Notes under the pieces: generated by a model
The model's input: the letters and a program-made list of their open reading frames with translations, nothing else
What the model was told of the DNA's origin: nothing
Databases searched by the model: none
Part shown: positions 1 to 10,623 of the stretch, piece by piece
How the letters are laid out: each line of letters opens with the position of its first letter
How positions within the stretch are numbered: position 1 is the stretch's first letter
Made by a program: the position numbers and the translations under genes
NCBI GenBank assembly: GCA_018873245.2
Contig: JAEMBT020000007.1
Span: forward strand, 1,364,001-1,428,000
Reading direction: 5' to 3'
Length of the DNA stretch: 64,000 nt
DNA from: Archegozetes longisetosus
Lineage: Eukaryota; Arthropoda; Arachnida; Sarcoptiformes; Trhypochthoniidae

Positions 1-321
1 AATTTTTGGTAATTCACATATTATATTTACAATGAATAGGCTATATGTGTAATGAATATAGTAATTTAGTTTTAACTTTAACTTAATGATATTAACTTAA
101 ACATACTAGAATCAAAAGATGGCCCATAAAGACTATTAATTGTTGTTTATCGAATTATTTTCTATTGATTAACATAATTTTTGTTTGAGTTCTGAGGAAT
201 AAGTTGCTTTATATTCCCTAGTAAGGGTAAACCTGAATATTATTTTAATCTATTTTCTCTAAAAATTTGTAAAAGTTAATCTATTTAATTCTAGCTAAAT
301 ATTTATTAATTCTATTTTGAG
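1..321. other. Intron or 5' flank of the first gene
   Basis: AT-rich sequence with no convincing coding exon. It ends in an AG acceptor (320-321) directly before the exon that starts at 322. It is therefore probably intron, with the start codon and signal-peptide exon lying outside the window to the left. Confidence 0.5.
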
Positions 322-3300
322 GCGAATTTGGTTTATGTACTGGTTGTGCGCAAACAACAGTAACTGTTAATGAGCAATACACGTGCACACCTGATTCGAA
401 GCTTAAAGAGGTAAAAGTATATGATTAAATTTCAAAAATTCTCTCTAAATTATCAAATTAAATATTTGAATGATAAAGTTAATTATTTCACGAAGACATG
501 ATAAATGATAAATGATGATTTTTCTAAATTCATTAGGTTATTAATATACCTCTTTCTTGAACTCCAGAATTATGAACAGATATAACTTTAATTAATGTAA
601 AAAGAAGGTTTCCCTGAAGTTTCAAATCTAAAATTAATAATGCTCTTTATGAGTTTATTCTTTCATGACATTGGCTTTCGAAATCTTATTAGACAATGCA
701 TTTTATTTCAGTCTGTAGATCCTAAATGTAATTAAAAATTATTTATAGAAACTAACTTGTCCTTTATATAAGTATTCTCAGGAATTACATGAGATTTCCG
801 TGCGAATTATTTTAATATGATAATTCCTCTGTCCTTGTAAGTTTCGTAAATTTCAACCAAAGTAATGGTTGACTTTGAAACGATCAAACTAATAATTTTA
901 CAAAGAGGTGGTCACACTTTTGTGATGTAAAAGATTTTTCTCGAATTTTACCTAATTTTCAAGATCACAAACTCTTACATTTGCTTCTAAAGTACTTTAA
1001 TGATATCTCAATTAATTTAGGAGAAAATCCACCCAATATTTAATTTGGTGTTTAGTTTCAAGGTCATTTTGAACTAACTTCCAGATGTAGAACCAACTTG
1101 TCTCTAATATGAAATCTAGCCCATATTTTATCATTTAACTCACCAAATCTCGAGAGAAATATCTGATGTGGCGGGGATCAATTAATCCTTTGAAATAATT
1201 AATTTCCCTTATAGACTCCATTGTAATTTTTTTAAAAATTGATTTTCTCCTAAATTAATTGGGCAGCATTGTAATATTATAGGAGTATATGCAAGAAGTT
1301 ATAATCTTAAGAATGAGGTAATATTCAAGAAAATTCCTTTACATCACAAAAGAGCGACCACCTCATTGCTTAAAAATTTTCATCTGAATTTTCATAAATA
1401 GTTGAATTTTTAAATATTCTCTAATAAGAGATTATAGGCTTTGAATAATTAACAAATGAATTTTTAATTACCCAAGTGGAAACTAGTTGTCTCAAAATAT
1501 AAGTTTACTCCACCTTTCGGATAAGGCTGTCTCAAACATTCAATTTCCTTTGCTTATATCAAGATATAGAGATATTAGTTATTCAAATAAATAAATAGAT
1601 AATATAGATAAATACAAATTTTATTATATAGATTTTCAGAAAAATTAAATTAGCTATAAACTTCACTATTCACACTACCAGGTAACACGCAACAATTCAT
1701 TTCAAGCGGCGATTTGCTGCAATGGCGTTGGTGGAGGTAATAGGAATTATCCATATTATGTGATCCTCAGGGATAAAACAGAAGTCATAACTGTGACAAT
1801 AAAAGACGCACAATATTATGCGACTTATATCAATGGTAAGCTATACTAGTGGTATCTTTTAGACTGCACCAGTTCTGAAATAAAGACACTTCTTAATTCT
1901 TAAAAGTCATAATGTAGTATTTAATTAAGTTAAATTGCTTGTGACTGAATTTTTTTGGTTCGATAGAAACCACTCACAATTAGTGTCAGGTTCGCATAAG
2001 TGAGTTTAACAGAAGTTTTAACAAATCATTTTTGCCGAAACATGTCAAAATCAATTTTATAACGGATTTTCTCTTAAAACTTGGGGTTCCTTTCATTCCT
2101 TCATGTTTGCCCGCGCGAAATTCTAATTTTGATAGTAATAAACAGATTTGATTAAAGATTAAAGATCAATAGTCAACAGAAAATCATAAGACTATGAACT
2201 TATGATAAATACTAGAATTTTAAGATCGATTTTCATTAATATTAAATATTGAACTCTCAATTTTGAAAATTAGAAAGTACAACCTTAACTTATTAATAGA
2301 GTTATAAGAATTATTTAACTATACTTTTTGAATAGCTAAATAAAGTTTTTAGTTTTTATATTTAATAATTTTACTTAACAATTCCTATTTAGAACATTTA
2401 GTTGTTTGAAAAACTTTCAGAATTTATTATATTCACTATCCGAAGTTTCAAAAATCCGAACTGAGAATAGGAAAACAGAAAATTTAATCCTATCTGCTAA
2501 ACTGACTTCTGTAAAACTGAACCCTACTTCGCTCTCATGATAAAAATTTTCCTTTAAGAATACATTTTAAGGTAAAAGTTGAAAAATCAATGTAATCACA
2601 TGGCAAGTGCTTAAAACATTTTTTTCACGATTTTGACTATTCATTTTAATTCTTCCTCACGGGAGAAGACATGATTCTTGCTTCAATGTTCTTTAATGTG
2701 GGGTAAATCCGGGCTAATGGGTCTAAGGGGGTTCCCGACCCCCTACCTCCAAGTGTAATACACCATTGGATTCAGTTCGTCGAGCTGAACATTTTGATAC
2801 CACACTTGGCTACTTCCAACCCAAACCTGACCACTTTTGGCCACTGAGACCTAACCCCCTCAAAAATGGGTAAACCTGGCTTTACCAAGTCGTAACCTAA
2901 ACAAACCTGATTTAAACTAAGGTATAATAAGTTAGGTCGCTTCGCGACCTAACTTATTCTCCCTTAGTTTATATCAGGTTTGTTTAGGTTACGACTCGAG
3001 AATCCAGTTTTATCCATTACGAGGTATTAAACCAAACAATGATGGATATCTCGAGAACTACTTGAGATAGTTGACCAAGTGAGGTATCAAAATATTCAGT
3101 TCGATGTCCTGAGTTCAATGATATATTACTTGGCGTGGTCGGCCACTCCCGTCGGGAGTTGTCCAGAAGTGGTCAGGTTCGGGTCGAAAGTGGTCAAGTG
3201 TAGTATCAAAATGTTCAGCTTGATGAACTGAATCCAATGATATATCACACTTGGGGGTGGGAGGTCGGGAACCCCTTTAGACCTATTAGCCCGGATTCAC

Positions 3301-4333
3301 CCTTGATGTGTAATGACCGGAATGTTCACAATAGGACATTCCATTGCTTTCGCGTCTTGTAATTCAGAATATCTGCAGTCCAGACCTACCCCCTCGTAAA
3401 CTATGAAACTTAATCTAAGCTAATCTAACCATGAAATGTTACAATTATGCTGTTTAAAGTATACCATTGCCCCATTAGCATTACCGGGTGGATACCACTT
3501 GGCAATGCGATAGAATCTTATTCAATCTGGCGAGCTTCGTAAATGGGGGTATCTTATCTAACCTGGTTTACAATGTTATTATGATATACCTTAAGAAATT
3601 TGAATAATACAAAAATTTATGTTAATTAATCTGCACCTTGATGATTCACGTTACGTTGTCAGAAATGATCAAGGATGTGGTTGCCTAAACGTGGAATTGA
3701 TCAGCTATTCTATATTTTATAACGTGAAATAAATGTAATACTCTAATCCACACATCTCGAAGACAATAAGATAGCATAATTATATATTTTCCGTATCTCA
3801 TTCCAAATGTTCGATCACATTAAGCAAAACGCCCTTCATGATTCATATAGTATGAATAAAATTATCACCATACAAGACCGGTGCATTCCAAAGAATAGTC
3901 AAAACCAAGTTCGAAATATTTGTCACCCACAATGTTGAATAAAGTGTATTTGATTTTCTAAAAGAGACACTCGACAGTGCTCAATTGTGCTTTATGAGAC
4001 TAATGTCACATGTCTAGTATTGTTGAAAACTTGCATACACGATATTCCTTATTTAGTGATACTTATATTTTTGATTTAATCTAAACACTAAACACAATTT
4101 GAGGTAACTCGTATGGAATTGCGTCTGGCGAAATCACCGATACTGTATGCAAAGGTGGAGTCTTTACGAGGACAAGTTTCAACGCTAATTACGATTGTAA
4201 TGCCTGTTATTCGAAACGTGGAGTTACTACAGTCCAATCAACAAAAGCGTATTTCGAAATAGTAGGTGGAGCATGTGAATCAAAATGCTACGGGAATGTT
4301 AAGGGAGACGCTTATCCTGGGGTGCGAGCCTAG
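322..4333 (+). CDS. Cysteine-rich small secreted-type protein, unrecognised family (5' part missing)
   Basis: Three exons can be joined: 322-410, 1682-1835 and 4104-4333, ending in TAG at 4331-4333. Each intron is flanked by GT and AG (GTAAAAG at 411, GTAAGC at 1836; AG before 1682 and 4104). The phases agree: exon 322 opens with two bases of a split codon, the junction at 410/1682 is phase 0 and that at 1835/4104 is phase 1. The visible part is about 156 residues and contains ten cysteines: LCTGC, YTC, ICC, VC, DCNAC and ACESKC. That suggests five disulfides and an extracellular protein. There is no long hydrophobic segment in the visible part, so a signal peptide would be in an upstream exon. 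Composition is rich in Tyr, Asn, Gly and Thr. I do not recognise the family; a venom, salivary or effector-like protein would fit but is speculation. A decayed copy of the first visible exon lies near 9160 and 10358. An ATTAAA at about 4399 could be the poly(A) signal. Confidence 0.6.
901..1368. mobile_element. Miniature inverted-repeat element in intron
   Basis: The two ends are inverted copies of each other: CAAAGAGGTGGTC followed by CTTTTGTGATGTAAA on the left, and the reverse complement (TTTACATCACAAAAG then GACCACCTCATTG) on the right. An inner pair around 1019 and 1240 (GGAGAAAATC and its complement) is also inverted. About 470 bases, no coding capacity. The target-site duplication is not clear, so the superfamily is left open. 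Confidence 0.7.
1836..4103 (+). other. Second visible intron of the cysteine-rich gene
   Basis: A 2.3 kb intron running from GTAAGC to an AG at 4102-4103. Apart from the foldback element at 2701-3302 I see no coding exon, RNA gene or clear repeat in it. Confidence 0.5.
2701..3302. mobile_element. Foldback-type element, copy 1
   Basis: The left end (GGGTAAATCCGGGCTAAT) is matched by the inverted right end (ATTAGCCCGGATTCACCC). The inverted arms continue inward through the CCAAGTGT motif. The centre is a near-perfect palindrome around AGGTCGCTTCGCGACCT at 2933-2952. The element is flanked by TTAATGTG (2693-2700) and TTGATGTG (3303-3310), an 8-base target duplication with one difference. It has no open reading frame and is notably GC-richer than its surroundings. 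A second copy lies at 14614-15074. An 8-base duplication with GGG ends would fit hAT, Merlin or P-type elements; I cannot choose. Confidence 0.8.
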
Positions 4334-5458
4334 GTTTTGCAAAGATTCAGACAAGTACTGGTTAATAATTCAATTTATTTGATGTTTTTTTTATAAGATT
4401 AAAGCATTTATTTGCAGTTTTAAAAAATTAAGTTTGTGTATCAAATTTTGGTATAATAACGTGCTGTTCAAACTTACAGCAACTTCTATTTTATTAAAAC
4501 AAAAAATTGAACATTTATCTTTAGAATATATGTATGTACTTCTCAATATGTTTGTTTCGACAAATTTTTGAATAAGAATAAGGGATATAGCAGTAAAAAA
4601 TAAAGCATAAACACAGTCTATTTTGTAAGCCTCTTACTTTTTCAAAAATAAAATTCGTTCTTATTTGCAACTTATCAACAAAAAAATCATTATCAATGAT
4701 TATGAATGCTTTAATGAATCTAGTACTACTTTTACAAACTGCAACTCTGGTCAAATGTCAAAACAAAACTAAGGATAAATCTGAATACTATTTAAATATA
4801 TTTTTCTCAAAACGATGTAAACGCTATCCTATTTACTCATTCAAGTGAATTCTATTTCGAAAAAACGTTTCGTTATTTCGAATAAATTTTAAAATTTCTT
4901 TTGAACATAATGGAAAGAAGGATTCCATTATAAAATTGGCCCTTCCACTCAAAAATGGATAAAATAATTTTTTTAAAACATGGAGGAAAACCAATTGAAC
5001 TCATTTATAATGTAAAAAATTGAATTTTATCGTATTTATTGTTGTTTTTGTGCAATATTTTAAAAACATTAACAAAATAGACGTGAAAAATTGAATTTTA
5101 GCTGAATACAAATGAAAAAGAATATGATTTTTTGCAAATGAAAAAATTTTAATTAATGAAAAGATTAATAAGGAAGCTTGAAAAAATATTTATGAAAAGT
5201 AGTTTCAAACTCTGTATAATTCATTGCAAAGTTGACACTCTTTTCTGATGAACCTTAGATAAATTTAATGTTTTATTTGAGAACTTTACTAAAGTTTATT
5301 CAAGCAGTATGTAATAAGTATGATTTCAAAACTCACTAAAAATTCTATAGTTATTGTAAAATGATGAGGTATAAATTTTTAAAAATTGATTATTTTAAAC
5401 ATATGCAAAATAATTTGAAAATGAATAAAAATTGAATTTTTGATTTTTGTATTTTCCA
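4334..5458. other. AT-rich intergenic region
   Basis: No gene seen. It contains repeated short A/T-rich words of the AAAAATTGAATTTT type but no ordered tandem array. Confidence 0.5.
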
Positions 5459-5563
5459 ACATGTTACCTCAAAAGGGCTAGCTTTTCCTTTTAACCAAAG
5501 CTCATTTAGATAAAGTTGTTTCTTAGGAAAAATTCACAAGCTAGCTCTTTCGAGGTAACATGT
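5459..5563. mobile_element. 105-base palindromic miniature element
   Basis: The left half begins ACATGTTACCTC and runs through GGGCTAGC. The right half carries GCTAGCTC and ends in GAGGTAACATGT, the inverted copy. The arms are about 25 bases and would form a hairpin. There is no coding capacity and no clear target duplication. Confidence 0.6.
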
Positions 5564-5830
5564 ATAAATAAATTTTTGAAATTTTATTGTGTTTATAACT
5601 TTCTTAATAATGAAAAATTTATGATGATATTTTTTCCTCATAAACTTGTATTCAAAATTTAAGTTTTAGTGAAAAAAATTCAAAATATATCTAACGGTTT
5701 TCTTACAATAAAAATTTGAAAATTCAAACTTCTGGAATTTTTTCGCAGCGCTCAGACGCGTCCAATCTCAAAGTAATAAGCACAAACATATGTACTTTTT
5801 AGTGTTCTTTTTGAATAAAATATTTGGTAT

Positions 5831-6386
5831 AAGTCTAGTTTATGGTAATAATTTCTTTTACGTCATTCATGTATTGTACCGCTTCCATTAGTGTTTACAT
5901 TTCGTTTACAACACATTTTGAAGCGCGGAACACATTTCAAATGGCTGAATCGTTGCCAACAAAACATATAAATTTAATCAAAATTTATGATTTATCAAAA
6001 AAGTCAAGACTTTATTTCGGTACTACAAGGATGGAGATTGATACCGAAAGAACCCGAATACAAGTGCTCAAACTGTGAAAACCCTCTTCATTTAAATAGA
6101 GATGAAAACAGGTTTGTTTAATTTAATTTAATTTTTATTTTGATTTTGTTAGGTAAAGTTGGGTTAGGCTAAGCTAGGCTAGGTTAGGTTAGGTTTGGTT
6201 TAATTAATAAACATAATATCTTTTATTCTAATATTTGTAGACAAGGTGGGTATCGTTGGGCTTGTGCTGCTAAAGTTTCTAATTTTTTCCGCGCCTTATT
6301 TTCAATAAATATCTTTCATTTAGATTACGTTCTATCGATTTTCATCAATAAAACTGAATTTTATTTTATTACCATAAACTAGACTT
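5831..6386 (+). mobile_element. Remnant of a Merlin/ISXO2-like DNA transposon
   Basis: The ends are a perfect 21-base inverted repeat: AAGTCTAGTTTATGGTAATA at the left, with its complement ending at 6386. Inside, a + strand reading frame near 6030-6108 encodes a short stretch with a CSNC zinc-ribbon half. It joins across a GT-AG gap (6110-6240) to GGYRWACAAK, the pattern of the N-terminal zinc ribbon of ISXO2/Merlin transposases (C..C, then G-Y-R-W-x-C). The DDE core is absent, so this is a deletion derivative. I found no flanking duplication, which weakens the exact boundary call. Confidence 0.5.
6162..6198. repeat. Short TTAGG-type repeat
   Basis: About seven imperfect units of GGTTA/GGCTA, including two consecutive perfect TTAGG units, the arthropod telomere motif. 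It lies in the gap between the two coding pieces of the Merlin-like remnant. A shorter TTAGG pair lies near 23030. Confidence 0.7.
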
Positions 6387-6731
6387 GTTGCAAAAATTTC
6401 AAAGAAATCGGCGTCTGAGGGGAGTTTTCTATGGGGCCACCGTATCCTCCGGTATCAGGACAAAAGGGCGCAGACAAAAAAGTGCAGAACATAAGGGCGC
6501 GGACATAAGGGCGCGAGATAAAAAGGCGCAAAGATAAAAGAGCGCAAAGACAAAAGGGCGCAGAGACAAAAAATGGGATTTTGCAATACGTTTTTAAAAT
6601 CAATAAATTTAATTTTTATTTATTCAAAATGTGATAATATATATCCAAAAAACTACAATAAATCTTAAAATTCGAATTTTAAAAATTTTAATTTTGGAAA
6701 AGTTTGTATTTTATTGAAATATTCTAAACCC

Positions 6732-8160
6732 TTATACTTGTAACTGAAAATTATTTGCAATTCCTCGCAAATAATCCAACAATGGTTCATTTCCATATCT
6801 TTCTACTATTGATTTGATGCGATCTGCAGAGTCTCTATATATTCTTCGCCTAACCGGCGGAGCTTGACCGGCGATATATTGCTCGATTTTGAGTTCATTC
6901 AAACTCTGCTCTTTTTTTCAGGCCATCAATAAATTTCCAAATAGAAGGATGATTTGCTCCCAAGAGTTCACTGAATCCACGATGCCAACCTTTAACTGAA
7001 TTATTAGTTTTCGGCAAATCACTAATTACAGCTGTAAAACAATTCCAAAGGGAAGGAGGATAAGGTGGTTGTCTTCGTCGATTACAGCGATCAAGTCGTC
7101 CTATACAATTATCCTCAAAGTAATCAACAATTGGTTGAAGATGTATCTCATTTTGACAGAAGTATTGAGATTCAATAAGTAACTCAAATGAAGATACAAC
7201 ATCAGATTCGGGAACAAATGCGAGTGCTATTAATTGGCGAATACTTGAAGCAAATTCAGTATCAGTGCCATATTTTTTAACAAGTTCTTTATTTTGCTGT
7301 ATACGTCGCCACAAACACTGACTTGAGTGAAAGAAACACCCACGCTGATTGGAATTGGGAAAAACTTCGCGAAATGCATTAATAGCGCTTTTTTCAAAGT
7401 CAGTCATTATTGATATTGGTTGTAAATTAGGTTTCAATTCTATTAACGATTTTAATAAACGAATATAATTAGCTTCTAATTTGTTTGGCATCAGAGCAAA
7501 AACCAAAGGGATTAAAGAATTGTATTTAACTGCATGAATTGTGTAAATTTGAGCAAATAGGGGTGGAGAAGACTTGAAAGTTCCATCAGCATACCAATGT
7601 TCACAGTGGGTCATCAATTCCAGATTCATTTGAGTTGAAAATAGCAGAATGCGATCATTTGAGGGCCCACTATCATATAACAAAAAAAGTTGGCCGGTAC
7701 ATGTTTGAGTGTATTGTTCTGGAAATTGAAGTTCGAACAAGTTAGTTGGATTTGGCAATGGGGCACTTTGTTGTCGACGAGCTCTTTGCACTCTTTTCTT
7801 CATTGCAGAGACAGATGGTAATTTGGCAGATACAGCAGACGATAACCCAACAGTTGAATTAGCAATAATTTGATGTGCCGATTCCTGAGTATTTATTGCA
7901 CGTACTTTCATGTCATTCAAGGTCTTCTTGGTTTCAGGCCTCGATGAATCAGGCACATGATTGTGTGTTGTGGACTTAAGTATTCTGCTTTCAAAAGTGT
8001 AAGCCCGTCCTGGACATTTGTGAGTGCGATATTCAATACATTTCCATATTATTTTGTCGACTTGTTCTCTCTCTTTGCGAAAGGTGTATCCTGAGTATAC
8101 TAACAAGTCGTGACCCTTTTGGCTTTTTACATATTTAAGAGACATTTTCTGGGAATACAT
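6732..8160 (-). pseudogene. MULE transposase with N-terminal FLYWCH zinc finger, one frameshift
   Basis: An open frame of 421 codons starts with ATG at 8160 and stops at 6895. Residues about 15-75 form a FLYWCH-type finger (YSGYTFRKE, WKCIEY, then C and a C-terminal HNH). Residues about 190-330 are the MULE DDE core: the first acidic residue lies in ADGTF, the second in MTDFE, and the downstream C/H region is GCFFHSSQ. At a run of seven A (plus-strand T at about 6911-6917) the frame shifts and stops. In the next frame the protein continues for roughly 55 more residues, with a normal end at 6732, so the break is a single-base change in a homopolymer. It could be a real mutation or a sequencing error. 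The protein cuts and pastes its own element. Near-intactness suggests recent activity. Confidence 0.85.
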
Positions 8161-8164
8161 AATT

Positions 8165-8597
8165 TTAGTTAAAGTTGAGCTAAGTTGAGCAAAGTTAAGA
8201 TGAGTTAAAGTTGAGTTTAGTTAAGTTGAGTTAAGTTGAGTTAAGTTAAAGTTTAATTAAGTTAAAGTTGTGTTAAAAAAGTTAAAGTCAAGTTAAAGTT
8301 GAGTTAAGTTAAGTCTAGTTAAATCTAGTTAAGTTGAGTTAAGTTGAGTTAAGCTAAGAAAAGTTAAAGTTGTGTTAAGTGAAGTTAAGTTAAGTTAAAG
8401 TTAAGTTGAGCTAAGTTGTGTTAAGTTAAGTTAAGTTAAGTTGAGCTAAGTTGAGTTAAGTTGAGTTAAGTTAAAGTTGAGTTAAGTTAAGTTAAGTTAA
8501 GTTAAGTTGAGTTAAGTTGTGTTAAGTGAAGTTAAGTTAAGTTGAGTTAAGTGAAGTTAAGTGAAGTTAAGTTAAGCTGAGTTAAGTTAAAGTTTAG
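8165..8597. repeat. Tandem GTTAA/GTTGA pentamer tract
   Basis: More than 400 bases of degenerate repeats built from AAGTT and GAGTT units, with AAAGTT variants. The tract begins within ten bases of the transposase start codon, so it occupies the position of the transposase promoter or 5' leader. Confidence 0.85.
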
Positions 8598-8598
8598 T

Positions 8599-8740
8599 CC
8601 AGAATCGGAAAATTGCAGGCCCATTAGGGTTCCTCTAAAGGCTAAATTAATGGTCTTATTATTGAGTACTTGGGCTCCATGCGGTTTTTTGCACCAGTTT
8701 TACGCACTTCTCAGCCCCTGAGCAGTATAGGTGATTCTGG
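8599..8740. mobile_element. 142-base miniature element nested in the MULE
   Basis: The element starts CCAGAATC and ends GATTCTGG. It is flanked on both sides by a perfect 9-base duplication AAGTTTAGT (8590-8598 and 8741-8749). The short terminal repeat plus 9-base duplication marks a clean insertion into the pentamer tract. It has no coding capacity. Confidence 0.75.
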
Positions 8741-8886
8741 AAGTTTAGTATTAAGTAATTTATTTATTATTATGAAATATAAAAATAAGTATAAAAACAT
8801 AATATAAATATATTATTTATTATTAAAATACAGTACATTAAATAAGTTCTTACTTTTGAAATTCAAATAAATTAATAAAAGGTATA

Positions 8887-8980
8887 TCACAATATATAAG
8901 AATAAAAATCACAATAAAAACCACAATAAAAATCAAAATAAATCACAATAAAGATCACAATAATATCACAATAAATAAAT
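8887..8980. repeat. Degenerate CACAATAAA repeats
   Basis: About eight imperfect units of ATCACAATAAA in the 3'-side arm of the MULE element. Simple-sequence expansion. Confidence 0.6.
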
Positions 8981-9159
8981 GTAAACAACCAGTGAATATA
9001 ATGACAATAATCGCTTTAAACTTAGGTCATGCGCCCTTTCAACTTTGCGCCCTTTCGTCTGTGCCCTTATGTCCCGCGCTTTTATGTCAGCGCCCTTATG
9101 CCCATAAACCGTATCCTTCTTTAAGAGATCTAACTAATTATTTTTTACTTCTATTCTGA

Positions 9160-10358
9160 GGTCAATTTGGTTCATGTACAGTCATTCTCATAAATGATGT
9201 AAACGATTTTCGAGGGTTTCTACCCCTAAACCTTGTTGGATCTCGATGAATTTTTTTTGAGTATAGTACATGCTAGGACGCACAGTATATTAGAAGTATA
9301 TTGATATTCTACTAGTGGCTCACAGATAAACGAGCTAAATTCTCTCCGAGAGGATACTGTCGTAGATTTTCAAATTTTGACGGTTGGATACGATTAAACA
9401 TAAAAAATGATTAGACATGTGTTTTATTTGTTTGGATAAATAAGCGCAAACACAGAATCTACAGGGCAACGAACATAAAATTGACGATATTTGAATATCT
9501 ATATCTTTCTTGGGAAAAAAGAATCAGGGTTGATTTTAATAGCAAATTTAAAGTAGAATCATAAATTTTTATTTCTAAAATTTATCCTCCATATATTCCA
9601 AACTTCATATTATGTTATTTATGGAAGAATCATCACGCGATCTTTGTTTTCATTTCGATTTCGTCATTGTTTTTGATTTTATTATACTCTTTAAATTCAC
9701 TTATTGGGAAATTATATGTCAGAAGATAACGAAATAAGGTTCCGAAATTTCATCAAATTGCGGGCTCAAGGCAAAACTAAGTCGCAATTAATGCACAGAA
9801 TCAGTAAGAATATTTTTTTTGTTCTCTTCAAAGAATTTAACGATTATCTCTCATAAGGAATCTGCAGTAAAACACATGACGCTTGAGCTTATAAAGATGA
9901 TAATGACATTTTGCTATCTTTTGAAATCAAAATCAACCCTGACTCTTCTTTCCCAAGAAAGATATCGATATTCAAATATCGTCAATTTAATGTTCGTTAC
10001 CCTATAGATCGTGCGCTTACGCTTAATTATCCAAACAAAAAACACCTGTCTAATCATTTTTAATGTTTAATCGTATCCAAGCGTCAGAATTTAAAAATCT
10101 ACGCCAGAATCCTCTGGGAGAATTTAGCTCGTTTATCTGTGAGTCACTAGTAGAATATCAATATGCTTCTAATTTGTTGTACGTCCCAATATGTAGTATA
10201 ATCAAAAAAAATTTCATCGAGACCCAACAAAGTTTAGGGGTAGAAAACCTTCGAAAACCGTTTACTTCATTTATGAGAATGACTGTACTAATTACGAAGG
10301 TATAACAATAATTGTCACTACTCAATACACGTGCACATCTGATTCGAAGCTTAAAGAG
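9160..10358 (+). pseudogene. Decayed duplicate of the first exon of the cysteine-rich gene, split by a transposon
   Basis: Bases 9150-9178 resemble 311-340 (acceptor region and start of exon 322), and 10288-10358 resemble 341-410, including the word CAATACACGTGCACA and the end GATTCGAAGCTTAAAGAG. The donor GT is replaced by TT and the part encoding GCAQTT is lost. Intron sequence downstream of 10358 also matches the sequence after 410 for roughly 100 bases. A Tc1-like element (9179-10285) interrupts it. It is not functional. The orientation matches the live gene, so this is a dispersed or tandem duplicate. Confidence 0.75.
9179..10285 (+). mobile_element. Tc1/mariner-type deletion derivative with very long inverted repeats
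   Basis: Flanked by TA on both sides (9177-9178, 10286-10287). It starts CAGTCATTCTCATAAATG and ends with the inverted copy. The arms match, imperfectly, for about 360 bases each (9179-9545 and 9928-10285). The unique centre of about 380 bases encodes, from ATG at 9716, MSEDNEIRFRNFIKLRAQ, the start of a Tc1-like helix-turn-helix transposase. The frame decays soon after. It is therefore an internally deleted derivative that still carries the first codons. Confidence 0.85.
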
Positions 10359-10623
10359 TTAAAATTATGTGATCAAATTTCGGAAATTTCCTTTAAATCA
10401 TTAACTGTAAATTTTGAATCGTATATTTAATTTACTTTTACGAAGACATTTTTAAGTTTGTGCCAATTGACAATATTGTTCATCTGAACCTATTCTATAA
10501 ATTTAGCTATAAAATTTTCACGAGTCCCGTTGGGCACAATTGCCATAGGGGGTGAACAAATCTCTTTCTAATTCTTTTAAATTTATATCAATTTATGTTT
10601 TAATTAATCTTCTTAAGTCAATA

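Larger units (their letters stand above)
6439..9117 (-). mobile_element. FLYWCH/MULE DNA transposon (Phantom-like)
   Basis: ACCGTATCCT occurs at 6439-6448 and again at 9108-9117, a 10-base target duplication typical of Mutator-like elements. The ends carry inverted arrays of GGGCGC-type motifs: left, several copies of ACAAAAGGGCGCAG or close variants (6459-6575); right, the inverted forms GCGCCCTTTCG and GCGCCCTTATG (9028-9098). In between lie a nearly intact transposase gene on the - strand (6732-8160), a low-complexity tandem tract (8165-8597), a nested miniature element (8599-8740) and an A/T-rich repeat. Confidence 0.85.

Noticed and set aside
4521..4754. 77-codon open frame, - strand
   Set aside because: No motif, no splice context, composition like random AT-rich DNA.
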